A DNA stretch of 64,000 bases from an uncultured Umboniibacter sp. (GTDB taxonomy: Bacteria; Pseudomonadota; Gammaproteobacteria; Pseudomonadales; DSM-25080): the NCBI RefSeq assembly GCF_947497555.1, contig NZ_CANMGY010000004.1, positions 147,213 through 211,212 on the forward strand, in the 5' to 3' direction. The position numbers and the translations under genes were made by a program. The notes beneath the pieces are model-generated. The model was not told where the DNA came from. It searched no databases and was given only the letters and a program-made list of their open reading frames with translations. This document shows, one piece after another, positions 26,991-35,836 of this stretch; the first letter of the stretch is position 1, and each line of letters begins with the position of its first letter.

Positions 26991-28925
26991 ATGCTAAATC
27001 TTGATACGCTCCAACAACTAAAAACGCTCAAGAAAGACATTCGCGCAAGTCGTAATCTCGACCGAGGAATTGTCAAAGCAACGCCAATGAAGTTCGGCTT
27101 TGTTTCCACTCAGGAAGGTGGGCAAGTGTTTCTCGCACCACCGCTGATGGAGCAACTTCTACCAGGCGATGAGATTGAGTACGAAATTGTCGAAAATAGC
27201 CGTGGTGACCAAGAGGCTAAGTTAGAGCGTCTAGTCAAAAGTGAATTTAAACAATTCTTCGGCCGAGTGGTTACCCGCGGTAAGCATCTATTCATTGAGT
27301 GTGACGATGCTCGGTTTAATCGCTGGTTCTTCGTCCCACCCAATAAACGTGGCGGGCTCAAAGCCGGCACACTTGTTGAAGCTCAGCTTCTGCGCCATCC
27401 CACCAAGTTAGAAGGGAAGAGTCAGGCCGTTGCCATGAATAGGCTTGGGAATGAGAGTATTCTCGCTGATCTCCGTGCGTACACCCTGAAGAAGATGTCG
27501 ATCGAAACAGACTGGTCTGACGAGACCCTAGCGCAGATCGAATCACTTGAGAAGGATGTCAGTTCATCTCGCAAAGATTTAACCGAAACCCAATTCGTCA
27601 CCATCGATTCAGCTCATGCTCGCGACCTTGATGACGCCGTTTTTGTCGAATCTACCGACGATGGCTTCCGCTTACTCGTTGCGATCGCCGACCCGGCAGC
27701 AACACTCAAGACTAACAAGGCACTTCTTGAAAGTTTAGTTACCCGAAGTACCAGCCATTATCTACCTGGCCAGGTCGTCCATATGATGCCTCCTAGCTTG
27801 TCGCAGGAGAAATTTTCACTGTTAGCTGACGAACAACGCGATGCACTCATTGCAGAATTCGCAATTAGTTCGGACGGCGAAGTACAGAGTTTCGAGCTCT
27901 ATAAGGGCTCCATTAAGTCACAAGCTAAGCTGAGCTACACCGACGTAGAGTTATTCTTAAACGGACAGACCGATGCGTTAGCTCCCGATATTGCGGAGCC
28001 TGTTAAGCGCTTAGCAGACTGTTACCAAGCGGTTCGCCAACATCGCCTTAGTGTAGCGGTCGACATCAGCGAACGTCCAGACTATCACTTCGAACTTAAT
28101 GAACAGCAACAGATTAGCAACATCGCGCTATCGCCTCGATTAACCTCGCAGCGCCTCATTGAAGAATTCATGTTGTTAACGAATCGTCACACTGGCACAT
28201 GGTTAGCTGCTAATGGACGCGGTTTTTTCAATAATCACGGTGGCTTTAGAACCGAACGAATTGGCGACCTGAAACAACTCCTTAAACATTACTGGGGCGA
28301 AGAAGCGAAAGCTCCCGCCAATCTTGATGAGTTTGTCTCACTGATGCAGGAAGCACTTTATAAAGATGCCGATATCCCTTTACGTTCAGTGCTAGTTCGA
28401 TGGTTACAGCCTAGCAAGATTGCCGCGGAGTCTGAGGGGCATTTTGGTCTCGGCTTCACGCACTACGCAATGGTGACCTCCCCGATTCGCAGGGCTGCTG
28501 ATCTACTCAACCACTTAATCATCGATCAAATTTTGACGAATAGTAGTGACTTTGATGAGCTTATCAATGGGGTAGACCTGGAGAAGCTCAACGGTGATAT
28601 TGTTCGCGGTCGTCAGGCTAGTAACACGATCGATCTCACCCTGAAAACCCAGTTTGCCCATCAACAGCTCGACCAAAAGAGTGAGTATAAGGCGACGATT
28701 ACTCAAGTTAGTCAGGCTGGATTAGCAATTCGATTAGATGAAATGGGGCTTGAAGGGTTTGTTGAACTCAAGCCAAAACGAGGAGAAAAATCGACTTTCC
28801 AGTTTGAGGGTTGGAGGCTTTGTGCCACCTATAATGACAACTTCTACCATCTCGACATGCCAATTTCAGTAAAGCTTGCCAAGGTTGATACTGAGAAGCG
28901 CCAAATTAAGTTTAAGCTCGCTTAA
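26991..28925 (+). CDS. rnb: Exoribonuclease II (RNase II family)
   Basis: Processive 3'-5' exoribonuclease of the RNB family, 644 aa, the same length as E. coli RNase II and shorter than RNase R. N-terminal cold-shock domains are followed by the RNB catalytic domain with TIDSAHARDLDDAVFVE (metal-binding Asp residues), a substrate-channel stretch QRLIEEFMLLTNR and HYAMVTSPIRRAADLLNH, then a C-terminal S1 domain (YKATITQVSQAGLAI). The region before the ATG has no good ribosome-binding site. A hairpin overlaps the stop codon. Confidence 0.92.
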   Translation: MLNLDTLQQLKTLKKDIRASRNLDRGIVKATPMKFGFVSTQEGGQVFLAPPLMEQLLPGDEIEYEIVENSRGDQEAKLERLVKSEFKQFFGRVVTRGKHLFIECDDARFNRWFFVPPNKRGGLKAGTLVEAQLLRHPTKLEGKSQAVAMNRLGNESILADLRAYTLKKMSIETDWSDETLAQIESLEKDVSSSRKDLTETQFVTIDSAHARDLDDAVFVESTDDGFRLLVAIADPAATLKTNKALLESLVTRSTSHYLPGQVVHMMPPSLSQEKFSLLADEQRDALIAEFAISSDGEVQSFELYKGSIKSQAKLSYTDVELFLNGQTDALAPDIAEPVKRLADCYQAVRQHRLSVAVDISERPDYHFELNEQQQISNIALSPRLTSQRLIEEFMLLTNRHTGTWLAANGRGFFNNHGGFRTERIGDLKQLLKHYWGEEAKAPANLDEFVSLMQEALYKDADIPLRSVLVRWLQPSKIAAESEGHFGLGFTHYAMVTSPIRRAADLLNHLIIDQILTNSSDFDELINGVDLEKLNGDIVRGRQASNTIDLTLKTQFAHQQLDQKSEYKATITQVSQAGLAIRLDEMGLEGFVELKPKRGEKSTFQFEGWRLCATYNDNFYHLDMPISVKLAKVDTEKRQIKFKLA

Positions 28926-28948
28926 GCGCTTTGACATGTAAAGCGCTT
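28924..28948 (+). terminator. Hairpin overlapping the rnb stop codon
   Basis: Perfect 9-bp arms AAGCGCTTT (28924-28932) and AAAGCGCTT (28940-28948) with a 7-base loop. The first arm includes two bases of the TAA stop. Only a weak T-rich tail (ATTTAC) follows, so it may stabilise the mRNA end rather than terminate efficiently. Confidence 0.6.
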
Positions 28949-29022
28949 ATTTACGAAGTTCTGATGTTAAGAACTATGTAGTTAAGAGTAACGAATCTAA
29001 GAGCTCTAAGCTTAAGGCAGAT

Positions 29023-29048
29023 AATCGGGGAACCTATACTCCCCGATT
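29023..29048. terminator. Hairpin between rnb and the saccharopine-dehydrogenase-like gene
   Basis: Perfect arms AATCGGGGA (29023-29031) and TCCCCGATT (29040-29048), loop of 8, between two converging genes. No strong U-run on either side; most likely a shared 3'-end structure. Confidence 0.5.
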
Positions 29049-29067
29049 CCTAACTCGGCAGTTTAAT

Positions 29068-30129
29068 CTAACGCCAGTTGATTTCCTCAACATCGGGTAG
29101 GCTCCAGACAAAGTCTGCACCCATAAGCTGAGATGGCGTCATTGATCCACTTACCTCAACGCCTTTTGCTAGGTATTCTGCAATAGCCAGCGGTGCTGTA
29201 ATGGTCAGTTCATAGCCATTCGGCGTTGAGAAAGTTGCTTCCACGGCATTTCCTTGAGCATCGGTCGCTTTGCCCCAAAGTTGCATCCTAGAGTTTGCCC
29301 GTGCATTGGCATCGGGACCCACTACAGTCTTCTCAATGCGGCGCTTTAGAAAATTCTGCACCAACTTCAAGCCAAATAGCCAACGAAGCTTATACGCTCC
29401 TCTTGCCTTGTCCGCTGTCGCTTTCGATGCAGGTACGAATACCTTGATATTCGGGATTTTGGTACTGCTATAAGCCGTACTAATATCACCCCAGGGAATC
29501 GTCATCGCAAACTTCTTACCAACCGCTCCACCGAAGTCAACTTCAGCAGTATGTTGGGCGACCGGTTCAGACTGAAGTTCGCCGTCAACACGAGAGCAAC
29601 CTCCCTTTGCGAGACCCTCTACGGTGGTTTTCGCTGTACCTTGACTTAATTGCTTGCTACCCGCAAAACCTAACTGAAGCTCGGATGCCGATGGCAACTT
29701 TTGCGCCAGCGTTGCCGCGAGGCAATCTGTGGGGACGACGTCGAATCCGGCTCCTGGGCATACTACAATTCCAGCTGCTTTGGCCGTTTCAGTAATCTCC
29801 GGTGTTTGAACATATTCAAAAATTGACATCTCACCGGTGATATCAATGTAGTGAGCTTTACCTGCGATACACGCAGCGATAACTTGATTAGCCGTAGCCG
29901 AAAACGGACCTGCACAGTTAACGATCACCGAAGTGTTAGTCGCCAGCTCCGTCAGTGCCGCACTGTCATTAACATCCGCAACTTGATAGTCCAGTCCTAG
30001 GCGCTGTGCAACGGCTTTCAGCTTCGCTTCATTGCGCGCCGATAATAGCGGCTTAAGACCTGCCTCTGCAGCTCGTTCGGCTAATAAGCCACCTGAATAT
30101 CCCGTTGCACCATAAATTACCCAGCTCAT
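29068..30129 (-). CDS. Saccharopine dehydrogenase-like NAD(P)-binding protein
   Basis: 353-residue protein of the saccharopine dehydrogenase / trans-acting enoyl reductase family. N-terminal Rossmann fold VIYGATGYSGGLLAERA, then VIVNCAGPFSATANQVIAAC, HYIDITGEMSIFEYV and the family stretch CPGAGFDVVPTDCLAATLA. In bacteria most members have no demonstrated lysine role; some act on polyketide lipids. No partner genes are adjacent, so the substrate is unknown. AAAGGAG precedes the ATG. Confidence 0.85.
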   Translation of the reverse strand: MSWVIYGATGYSGGLLAERAAEAGLKPLLSARNEAKLKAVAQRLGLDYQVADVNDSAALTELATNTSVIVNCAGPFSATANQVIAACIAGKAHYIDITGEMSIFEYVQTPEITETAKAAGIVVCPGAGFDVVPTDCLAATLAQKLPSASELQLGFAGSKQLSQGTAKTTVEGLAKGGCSRVDGELQSEPVAQHTAEVDFGGAVGKKFAMTIPWGDISTAYSSTKIPNIKVFVPASKATADKARGAYKLRWLFGLKLVQNFLKRRIEKTVVGPDANARANSRMQLWGKATDAQGNAVEATFSTPNGYELTITAPLAIAEYLAKGVEVSGSMTPSQLMGADFVWSLPDVEEINWR

Positions 30130-30144
30130 AGTCTCTCCTTTATA

Positions 30145-30636
30145 TTATTTTTGTGCCGATGAACCAGCCGCCATCGCTTCATACATATCATAGTCACACA
30201 CTGTCATGCCCAGACTCTGATACGTTTTTTGTGCAACTTGGTTCTCTTTTTCTACGTACAACCTAAATCCAATGGCCCCAGCGTTAGCGCCCAACTCCTG
30301 CACCGTGGCATAAAGTTGTTGGTACAACCCTTGGCGCCGAAATTCTGGGAGTACATAAACACTTTGAACCCACCAAAAGAAACCGTTACGCCAATCGCTC
30401 CACTCAAACGTCACCATCAACGAGGCGATAACCTGGTTGTGAGCTTCGGCAACTAAATAGAAGCCCCTATCATCGTAATTCACGACGGCCGACACGCCTT
30501 CGTTCAGCACCGCTGTATCAAGTTTTTTTTGCTCTGTTTCCCAAGCCATCTGTTGGTTAAAATGGACCAAGGACTGAACATCATCTTGAGTTGCACGACG
30601 AATACTCATGGAATTTCTGGTGCTTTCGATTGTCAT
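30145..30636 (-). CDS. GNAT-family N-acetyltransferase
   Basis: 163-residue acetyl-CoA-dependent acetyltransferase. Core signs: SIRRATQDDVQSLVHF at the N-terminus, VQSVYVLPEFRRQGLYQQLY (acetyl-CoA loop RxxGxx) and YVEKENQVAQKTYQSLGM. A GGAG about 10 nt before the ATG at 30636 favours this start over the internal ATG nine codons later. It lies upstream of the saccharopine-dehydrogenase-like gene (15 bases) and is likely co-transcribed. Acceptor unknown. Confidence 0.85.
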   Translation of the reverse strand: MTIESTRNSMSIRRATQDDVQSLVHFNQQMAWETEQKKLDTAVLNEGVSAVVNYDDRGFYLVAEAHNQVIASLMVTFEWSDWRNGFFWWVQSVYVLPEFRRQGLYQQLYATVQELGANAGAIGFRLYVEKENQVAQKTYQSLGMTVCDYDMYEAMAAGSSAQK

Positions 30637-30824
30637 ACTGACAGAACTCCGAAAATTCTCAGGGTCGCCTGAGTGACCTGAGATGAAAAAACGTTCGGCG
30701 ATTTCTCAATAAATCTCCGCAACATTATCTAAAATACCGTGAAACTATGCATTAATGCTTATATTACGATAGCATTAGCCAACTTACACTTTAAAGAACT
30801 GTAGCCCCAACAACAAGGCATCTT

Positions 30825-31679
30825 ATGACCGAGCAAAGCGTCACCAATAAAAAGCCGCTTCTTATCTTTACTATCGGCGTCGTAGCGATTGCAGCAATAA
30901 CATTATTCGTCCTCAACGAGGATAAACCTGCGCCGATTGAATCAACCGAAGTTGACAAGCCGCCCACATTAGCAGCGGACCTGCCTCCCATCGAAACGCC
31001 AGCTCAGCCTGAAGTCAGCGCTGAGCCAGAGAGCACGTTACCGGAAGACCTTATCGAAGCCGAAGTAATTGCAACCAAGCCGCAACCTGTCCCAATAAAT
31101 CAGAGTGACGAACCCTTCGCCCTGAGTATTGCCCAACTTGGCCCGGCCCACCCCGTCATTGACTGGCTGATACCTACTCAGATCCTCCGTAAGATGGTAG
31201 CCATGGTGGATGCGCTTTCGCGCGGCGAGCTCATGTTCAAGAATCGCCCTATCACTAATAAGGTAATCGATGGCGCATTTTTAACCGAGAATCAACCTGG
31301 ACGCATCGAGCTATCTTCGAATAACTTTGCTCGCTACGATACCGTCATCAGCGCCATTGAATATGTGGACGAAGATACCGCTATCGAACTCTACCATTTC
31401 TGGTCGCCTCGTCTTGAGGAGGCTTATGCTGAATTAGGCGTACAGACGAGTTTTGACCAAGCCCTTCGAACAGCGCTGGAGCGTATCGTCGATGCACCGG
31501 AGGTTGCAGGTAATATCGAACTCGTAAGACCATCGGTCTACTACAAATTCGCCGATCCTCGTTTAGAGAATTTATCCGATGTGGATAAGCTTATGATAAG
31601 AATGGGGCCGGCTAATGCGAATAGGCTTAAGGCTAAAGTTCAGCTAATCATTGAGGCTATGGATGCCAACCCACTCTAG
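30825..31679 (+). CDS. DUF3014-type single-pass membrane protein
   Basis: 284-residue protein matching my memory of the DUF3014 family. A short cytoplasmic start (MTEQSVTNKK), one TM helix (LLIFTIGVVAIAAITLFVL), an acidic Pro/Glu-rich linker, then the conserved periplasmic domain with ILRKMVAMVDALSRGE, the NFARYDTVISAIEYVD stretch and a LENLSDVDKLMIRMGPANA end. Function is not known. Monocistronic; a palindrome follows it. Confidence 0.8.
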   Translation: MTEQSVTNKKPLLIFTIGVVAIAAITLFVLNEDKPAPIESTEVDKPPTLAADLPPIETPAQPEVSAEPESTLPEDLIEAEVIATKPQPVPINQSDEPFALSIAQLGPAHPVIDWLIPTQILRKMVAMVDALSRGELMFKNRPITNKVIDGAFLTENQPGRIELSSNNFARYDTVISAIEYVDEDTAIELYHFWSPRLEEAYAELGVQTSFDQALRTALERIVDAPEVAGNIELVRPSVYYKFADPRLENLSDVDKLMIRMGPANANRLKAKVQLIIEAMDANPL

Positions 31680-31682
31680 CTA

Positions 31683-31696
31683 GAAAAGCGCTTTTC
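31683..31696. repeat. 14-bp perfect palindrome after the DUF3014 gene
   Basis: GAAAAGCGCTTTTC, four bases after the stop codon. It is too short-looped for a terminator as written, but the position suggests a 3'-end element or protein-binding site. Confidence 0.4.
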
Positions 31697-31799
31697 ACTA
31701 CCGTAGATCACTGAGCTTAATTTTGCTATGTAATGTAACCAACCGCTGACACGCTAATACAATTTGAGTGTCATCACCGTTATTGCAGCGGGTATAGAA

Positions 31800-32669
31800 C
31801 TAGGTTGTTTTGCTGCGTTGCTGCCAGATTACTGCTACGAGAATTAACGCTAAGCCTGCGAACGTTGTTAAGTGAAGTTGCTCACCCAAAATTACCCCGA
31901 TCAATATCAGAGAAATAAAAGGTGACAAGAAAATTAAGTTGGCCACCTTAGAGACATTCACCGCACTCGAAAGCGCCTTTTGCCATAACAAAAAGGTGAT
32001 ACTCATTTCGAATAGGCCTACCCAGATCACGCTTAGGTAAGATGGGTTCTGTGGCCACACCTCTCCAGAATAGAGCACCATAGACCAAACTAATGGGACG
32101 GCAACGCTGAAGCTTATCGCTAGATTGACTACCGCATCGCCGCTAATCCTTGTTGCAAGTAGCCAATATCCTGCCCAGAGGAGTGTACTAAAAAGCGCAA
32201 GGGACAAACCTAACAGATCAATATCAAAGTCGGCCGGAGACTTCCCTTGTAGGGCAATCACAACCACTCCCAAATAACCCAAGACACTCGCTATTTTATC
32301 TACCCGTCGAAGTGGCTTTTTTAAAAACGGAACCGCTAGCCATGAGAACGCGATAGCCCAAGTGTAATTCACCGGTTGGGCAATCTGTGCAGGAAGGCGA
32401 TCATAAGCTTCAAAGAGCACTAGGTAATACGTCGCAGGATTTAGCAGGCCTGCCAGTGCCAGTAACTTAAAGCGCTTTCTGAAGGTAGGTCGAATATTTG
32501 CTCTAGACGAAGAAGCTAAGACTACGACCCATAGTACGACCGCAGAAATACTCACCGATAACGCCAGTAACTGAATCACTGAAAAATCTTTGAGTGCCAA
32601 CTTAAAGGCCGTTGCAACGGTAGACCAAAGCAATACTGCTAGCAGGCCATATAAAATTGATCGGTGCAT
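31800..32669 (-). CDS. EamA/DMT-superfamily transporter
   Basis: 289-residue integral membrane protein with about ten TM helices in two EamA repeats. First: LYGLLAVLLWSTVATAFKLAL and YYLVLFEAYDRLPAQIAQ; second: LSLALFSTLLWAGYWLLATR and VWVGLFEMSITFLLWQKAL ending with VILGEQLHLTTFAGLALIL. Probably exports a metabolite or amino acid; substrate unknown. ATG at 32669. It follows the mvaT-like terminator by 16 bases and is the next minus-strand gene downstream of nothing else, so it has its own promoter. Confidence 0.88.
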   Translation of the reverse strand: MHRSILYGLLAVLLWSTVATAFKLALKDFSVIQLLALSVSISAVVLWVVVLASSSRANIRPTFRKRFKLLALAGLLNPATYYLVLFEAYDRLPAQIAQPVNYTWAIAFSWLAVPFLKKPLRRVDKIASVLGYLGVVVIALQGKSPADFDIDLLGLSLALFSTLLWAGYWLLATRISGDAVVNLAISFSVAVPLVWSMVLYSGEVWPQNPSYLSVIWVGLFEMSITFLLWQKALSSAVNVSKVANLIFLSPFISLILIGVILGEQLHLTTFAGLALILVAVIWQQRSKTT

Positions 32670-32684
32670 CGCAATCTCGTATTA

Positions 32685-32713
32685 ATAAAAAACGGAGCGT
32701 ATTGCGCTCCGTT
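32685..32713 (-). terminator. Rho-independent terminator of the MvaT-like gene
   Basis: Read on the minus strand: stem AACGGAGCG / CGCTCCGTT (9 bp, loop of 5) followed by a T-run (TTTTTT at 32685-32690), 30 bases after the MvaT-like stop. Confidence 0.88.
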
Positions 32714-32743
32714 CTATTTAAAGGTCATTACTAACAATGAGCG

Positions 32744-33232
32744 TTAAATTTTCCAACTTAGCAGCATGTCATCGCCATATTGCTTGGACCAGTCTTTCAA
32801 TGTTTTTGGCGCCCGCTTTAGCTTCTCAATCACTTCGCCGGTGTGAGGGTTTTTATAACGCCCAACCGGTACCTTAGGTTCGTCACTGACACGCTTTTTC
32901 TTAGCCGCTTTTTTAACCTTAGACGGCGATTTAGACGCCCCTACTTTCAACTGCGGATTATCGGCAAAAAAAGCCGCCAACTTAGCCACGTACTTCGGAG
33001 GGTTCTTTTGTTTACTTGCCGCCTTAATCACGCTCAAGAATCGATCGCCCTTGGCGCTGAGCAAATCAACTTCGGACAAACCATACTTGGTAGCCAGTTG
33101 CAGCATCACCTTACTAAACTCTTCGATGCCCTTCAATTTATCTGCTTGGGCTTGTTTTAGAGCTTCGAGCTTCTCGAGTTGCTTCTTATGCGCTTGAATT
33201 TCTTTATCAATATCAATGTTGAGTAAGCCCAT
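32744..33232 (-). CDS. MvaT-like H-NS-family nucleoid protein
   Basis: 162-residue homologue of the Pseudomonas MvaT/MvaU xenogeneic silencers. N-terminal coiled coil (IDKEIQAHKKQLEKLEALKQ), a middle segment longer than in MvaT (about 124 aa total there), a basic linker (KVKKAAKKKRVS) and the family C-terminus GRYKNPHTGEVIE ... KTLKDWSKQYG. Between these, MvaT has Gly-Gly-Asn that enters the AT-rich minor groove; here the aligned positions read Lys-Arg-Ala. The start is the ATG at 33232 preceded by AAGGGGG, not the longer frame from 33310. It is monocistronic, followed by a terminator; a dyad lies upstream. Likely a silencer or architectural protein, with altered DNA recognition inferred. Confidence 0.8.
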   Translation of the reverse strand: MGLLNIDIDKEIQAHKKQLEKLEALKQAQADKLKGIEEFSKVMLQLATKYGLSEVDLLSAKGDRFLSVIKAASKQKNPPKYVAKLAAFFADNPQLKVGASKSPSKVKKAAKKKRVSDEPKVPVGRYKNPHTGEVIEKLKRAPKTLKDWSKQYGDDMLLSWKI

Positions 33233-33309
33233 TAAGGCCCCCTTTGTCAGATGAGAATTATTGAAATTGATGCTTCGCAATGCTTTCTGCGCTACGTAGC
33301 CGATAAACA

Positions 33310-33329
33310 TTGCTAATTCGTATTAGCAA
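33310..33329. promoter_or_regulatory. Dyad upstream of the MvaT-like gene
   Basis: Perfect arms TTGCTAAT (33310-33317) and ATTAGCAA (33322-33329) with a TCGT centre, in the AT-rich gap between the divergent mvaT-like and acylase genes. Symmetry and position suggest an operator; the binding protein is unknown. Confidence 0.4.
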
Positions 33330-33437
33330 GGTTGTAGTCCTCGTTTATGGCTGAAGCATGTGGTTTAATTATATCCATAATAACCCAGTTGGCTAGCCTA
33401 CCCTCTGTTATAGATATAAAGGCGTCAATGTGAATAT

Positions 33438-33458
33438 ATGGTACCTCCTCAATTATGA
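33438..33458 (+). other. Six-codon mini-ORF overlapping the acylase start
   Basis: ATG at 33438 encodes Met-Val-Pro-Pro-Gln-Leu and stops at TGA 33456-33458, overlapping the acylase ATG (33455) as ATGA. The acylase start itself has no Shine-Dalgarno; instead ACCTCCTC, resembling the 16S 3' end, lies before it. AAAGG at about 33417-33421 could load ribosomes upstream. A di-proline mini-ORF coupled to the acylase is a hypothesis only. Confidence 0.3.
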
Positions 33459-35815
33459 TAAAAATACTACTACGTATCCTACTCCCCATAGCGCTAGTTA
33501 TATTACTGGCAACTGCTTCACTATTTATCCTCGGTCAGTTATCCACAGCAAAGTTAACTGGCACGGTTAACTCAAATTATATCAGCGCCCCGGTAACTAT
33601 TAGCCGCGATAGCTATGGTGTCCCGCATATCGAAGGGGAGTCGCGACAGGATATCGCTTTCGCGATGGGATATCTTCATGCTCAAGAACGATTTTTCCAG
33701 ATGGATTTATTGCGACGGGCATCAGCTGGCGAGCTAAGCGAACTGGTTGGCGAGATGGCAATCAACCGTGATAAGCGCTATCGCTCTCATTTACTCAGAG
33801 AAAAGGCTCGTGCCGCGGTGGCGGCACTACCAAGTCACCATTTACGCATAGCCGATGCCTACACTCAGGGCGTTAATCAGGGGCTGAGCGAACTGAGTAT
33901 CCGTCCACCTGAATATTGGTTATTAGGGCAGGCGCCACAACCTTGGTTAAACGAAGATAGCTTCCTAGTGAGTTTTTCGATGTGGGTTCAACTCAATGAT
34001 GAAGAAGCCTCATTTGACCGTATCCGTGATAAATTTTACTCCTCGGCTCCTAGTGAATTGCATGCCTTCATTGCGCCTATTTTTTCTCAATGGGAAGCAC
34101 CGTTAAGCGATTATGATTATCAATTTCCAGCTACGCCTTCTGCAGAAATTATTGATTTATCCGTTAACACCGATATTGCCGAACAAACCATTAACGTGGA
34201 GCAGTTTAGCGCTATTGGCAGTAATAATTGGGCCATTGCTGGTAACAGAACCTCAACGGGCAAAGCCATTCTAGCTAACGATATGCACTTAGGTATCCAA
34301 GTACCCAATACCTGGTATCGGGTCAGTTTCCAAGCCGGTAACGCTGTACCAATGGTCGGTGTAAGCCTTCCTGGTGCGCCATTAATCGTGGCTGGATCGA
34401 ATAGCTTGGTGGCCTGGGGATTTACCAACTCCTATGGTGATTGGAGTGACCTCATTAAACTTGAACTCAATGAAGACAAATCAGCCTACCGAACCAACAG
34501 TGGCTGGGAAGCTATTGAAATTCAAACTGAGAAAATTCGCTTGGCCGATGGCACCGCTGTTGAGCAGGATATTCAGCTCACCCGTTGGGGGCCAATCTTA
34601 AATACCGAAGACGAAGTTCTCTATGCTACGCGCTGGCTGGCGCATGAATCTAAAGCGGTGAATTTAAACCTGCTTGAAATGGAACATGCTACCAACGTAG
34701 ATGAAGCCAAAATCGTCTGTAATCAGGCCGGCATTCCACCGCAAAACTGTGCTATGGCCGACAGCAATGGGAGTATCGGCTGGACGATCGGCGGCTATAT
34801 TCCGCAGCGCATAGCGATTGACTATGGCTTACCGATTGCGTGGCAGGTAGCGGATATCAGCTGGGGTGAGCAACTTGAAGTCACCGACTACCCAGCCGTC
34901 ATCAACCCAGAAAGCGGGCAAATTTGGACCGCGAATGCCAAAGTGGTAAGTGGCGAGATGCTGCAGAAAATTGGCTCAGATGCCTATGATCTTGGGGCGC
35001 GATCCATGCAAATTCGAGATAATTTGAGTAGCTTGGAAAATGCCGATGAATTCGATTTATTTGCGATTGCCTATGATGATCGCGCGCTGTTTTACCAACG
35101 CTGGGCAGAGCATCTCGCTTCGCGACTAGCAGAATCACCTGAAACTCGGCACCAATCCGCCCTCGAAGCGTTAGCGAAATGGAACGGAAGAGCTGAAGCC
35201 TCAGAAATGGGAATGTCTTTGGTGGCAGAGTTTAGGACGGCACTGATTTCCGATGTCTATCAGCGCATTGGTCAATGGCTGAACTCGGAGTACAACGCAA
35301 ATCTAAGCGAGCGAGAGGCTGCCCGAATAAGTCGTGGTGAAGACACGGTTTGGCAGTTAGTTCAAGATCAACCCGCCCATTTTTTACCTTCTGGGATGTC
35401 ATCGTGGAAGGACTATGAGCTGGCAATCTTCGATGAGGTTAGCCAATCCTGGTTAGATGAAAATGGTAACTTAACGGAGCGTGCTCAGTGGCGTAACGTT
35501 AATGGGGTGACTATCGCGCACCCGCTTTCGTCAGCGTTGCCGGATATTCTAAGAGGTTTTCTGGATATGGAAGACATACCTTTGAATGGAGCCACCAACA
35601 TGCCCCTAGTCCAATACGGAAGTTTGGGAGCGTCAGAACGCATTGTGGTTACGCCAAGTATGGAGAGTCAGGGGCTCTATAACATGCCAGGCGGACAATC
35701 AGGGAATCCATTCTCCCCCTTCTATCGAATTGGCCATCGTGCATGGGCGACTGGCGATGCGCTGCCAATACTCAACAGCGGTAATGAGTATCAATTGATG
35801 ATTACCCCCGAATAG
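33455..35815 (+). CDS. Penicillin-acylase-family Ntn amidohydrolase
   Basis: Exported acylase of the S45 family (786 aa), expected to self-cleave into alpha and beta chains. A signal anchor LLRILLPIALVILLATASLFIL is followed by the alpha-chain signature VTISRDSYGVPHIEG with DIAFAMGYLHAQERFFQMDLLRR. The beta chain should begin at Ser256 in AIGSNNWAIAG, then LANDMHLGIQVPN and PGAPLIVAGSN. HRAWATGDALP near the C-terminus is usual. Members deacylate beta-lactams, acyl-homoserine lactones or other amides; substrate cannot be read here. It stands alone, convergent with the CysH-like gene. Confidence 0.9.
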   Translation: MIKILLRILLPIALVILLATASLFILGQLSTAKLTGTVNSNYISAPVTISRDSYGVPHIEGESRQDIAFAMGYLHAQERFFQMDLLRRASAGELSELVGEMAINRDKRYRSHLLREKARAAVAALPSHHLRIADAYTQGVNQGLSELSIRPPEYWLLGQAPQPWLNEDSFLVSFSMWVQLNDEEASFDRIRDKFYSSAPSELHAFIAPIFSQWEAPLSDYDYQFPATPSAEIIDLSVNTDIAEQTINVEQFSAIGSNNWAIAGNRTSTGKAILANDMHLGIQVPNTWYRVSFQAGNAVPMVGVSLPGAPLIVAGSNSLVAWGFTNSYGDWSDLIKLELNEDKSAYRTNSGWEAIEIQTEKIRLADGTAVEQDIQLTRWGPILNTEDEVLYATRWLAHESKAVNLNLLEMEHATNVDEAKIVCNQAGIPPQNCAMADSNGSIGWTIGGYIPQRIAIDYGLPIAWQVADISWGEQLEVTDYPAVINPESGQIWTANAKVVSGEMLQKIGSDAYDLGARSMQIRDNLSSLENADEFDLFAIAYDDRALFYQRWAEHLASRLAESPETRHQSALEALAKWNGRAEASEMGMSLVAEFRTALISDVYQRIGQWLNSEYNANLSEREAARISRGEDTVWQLVQDQPAHFLPSGMSSWKDYELAIFDEVSQSWLDENGNLTERAQWRNVNGVTIAHPLSSALPDILRGFLDMEDIPLNGATNMPLVQYGSLGASERIVVTPSMESQGLYNMPGGQSGNPFSPFYRIGHRAWATGDALPILNSGNEYQLMITPE

Positions 35816-35836
35816 TCCTCGAGGGTATTAGTGAAA

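Noticed and set aside
28962..29015. Repeated TTAAGA-type words after rnb.
   Set aside because: Irregular spacing and low information content; no consistent element.
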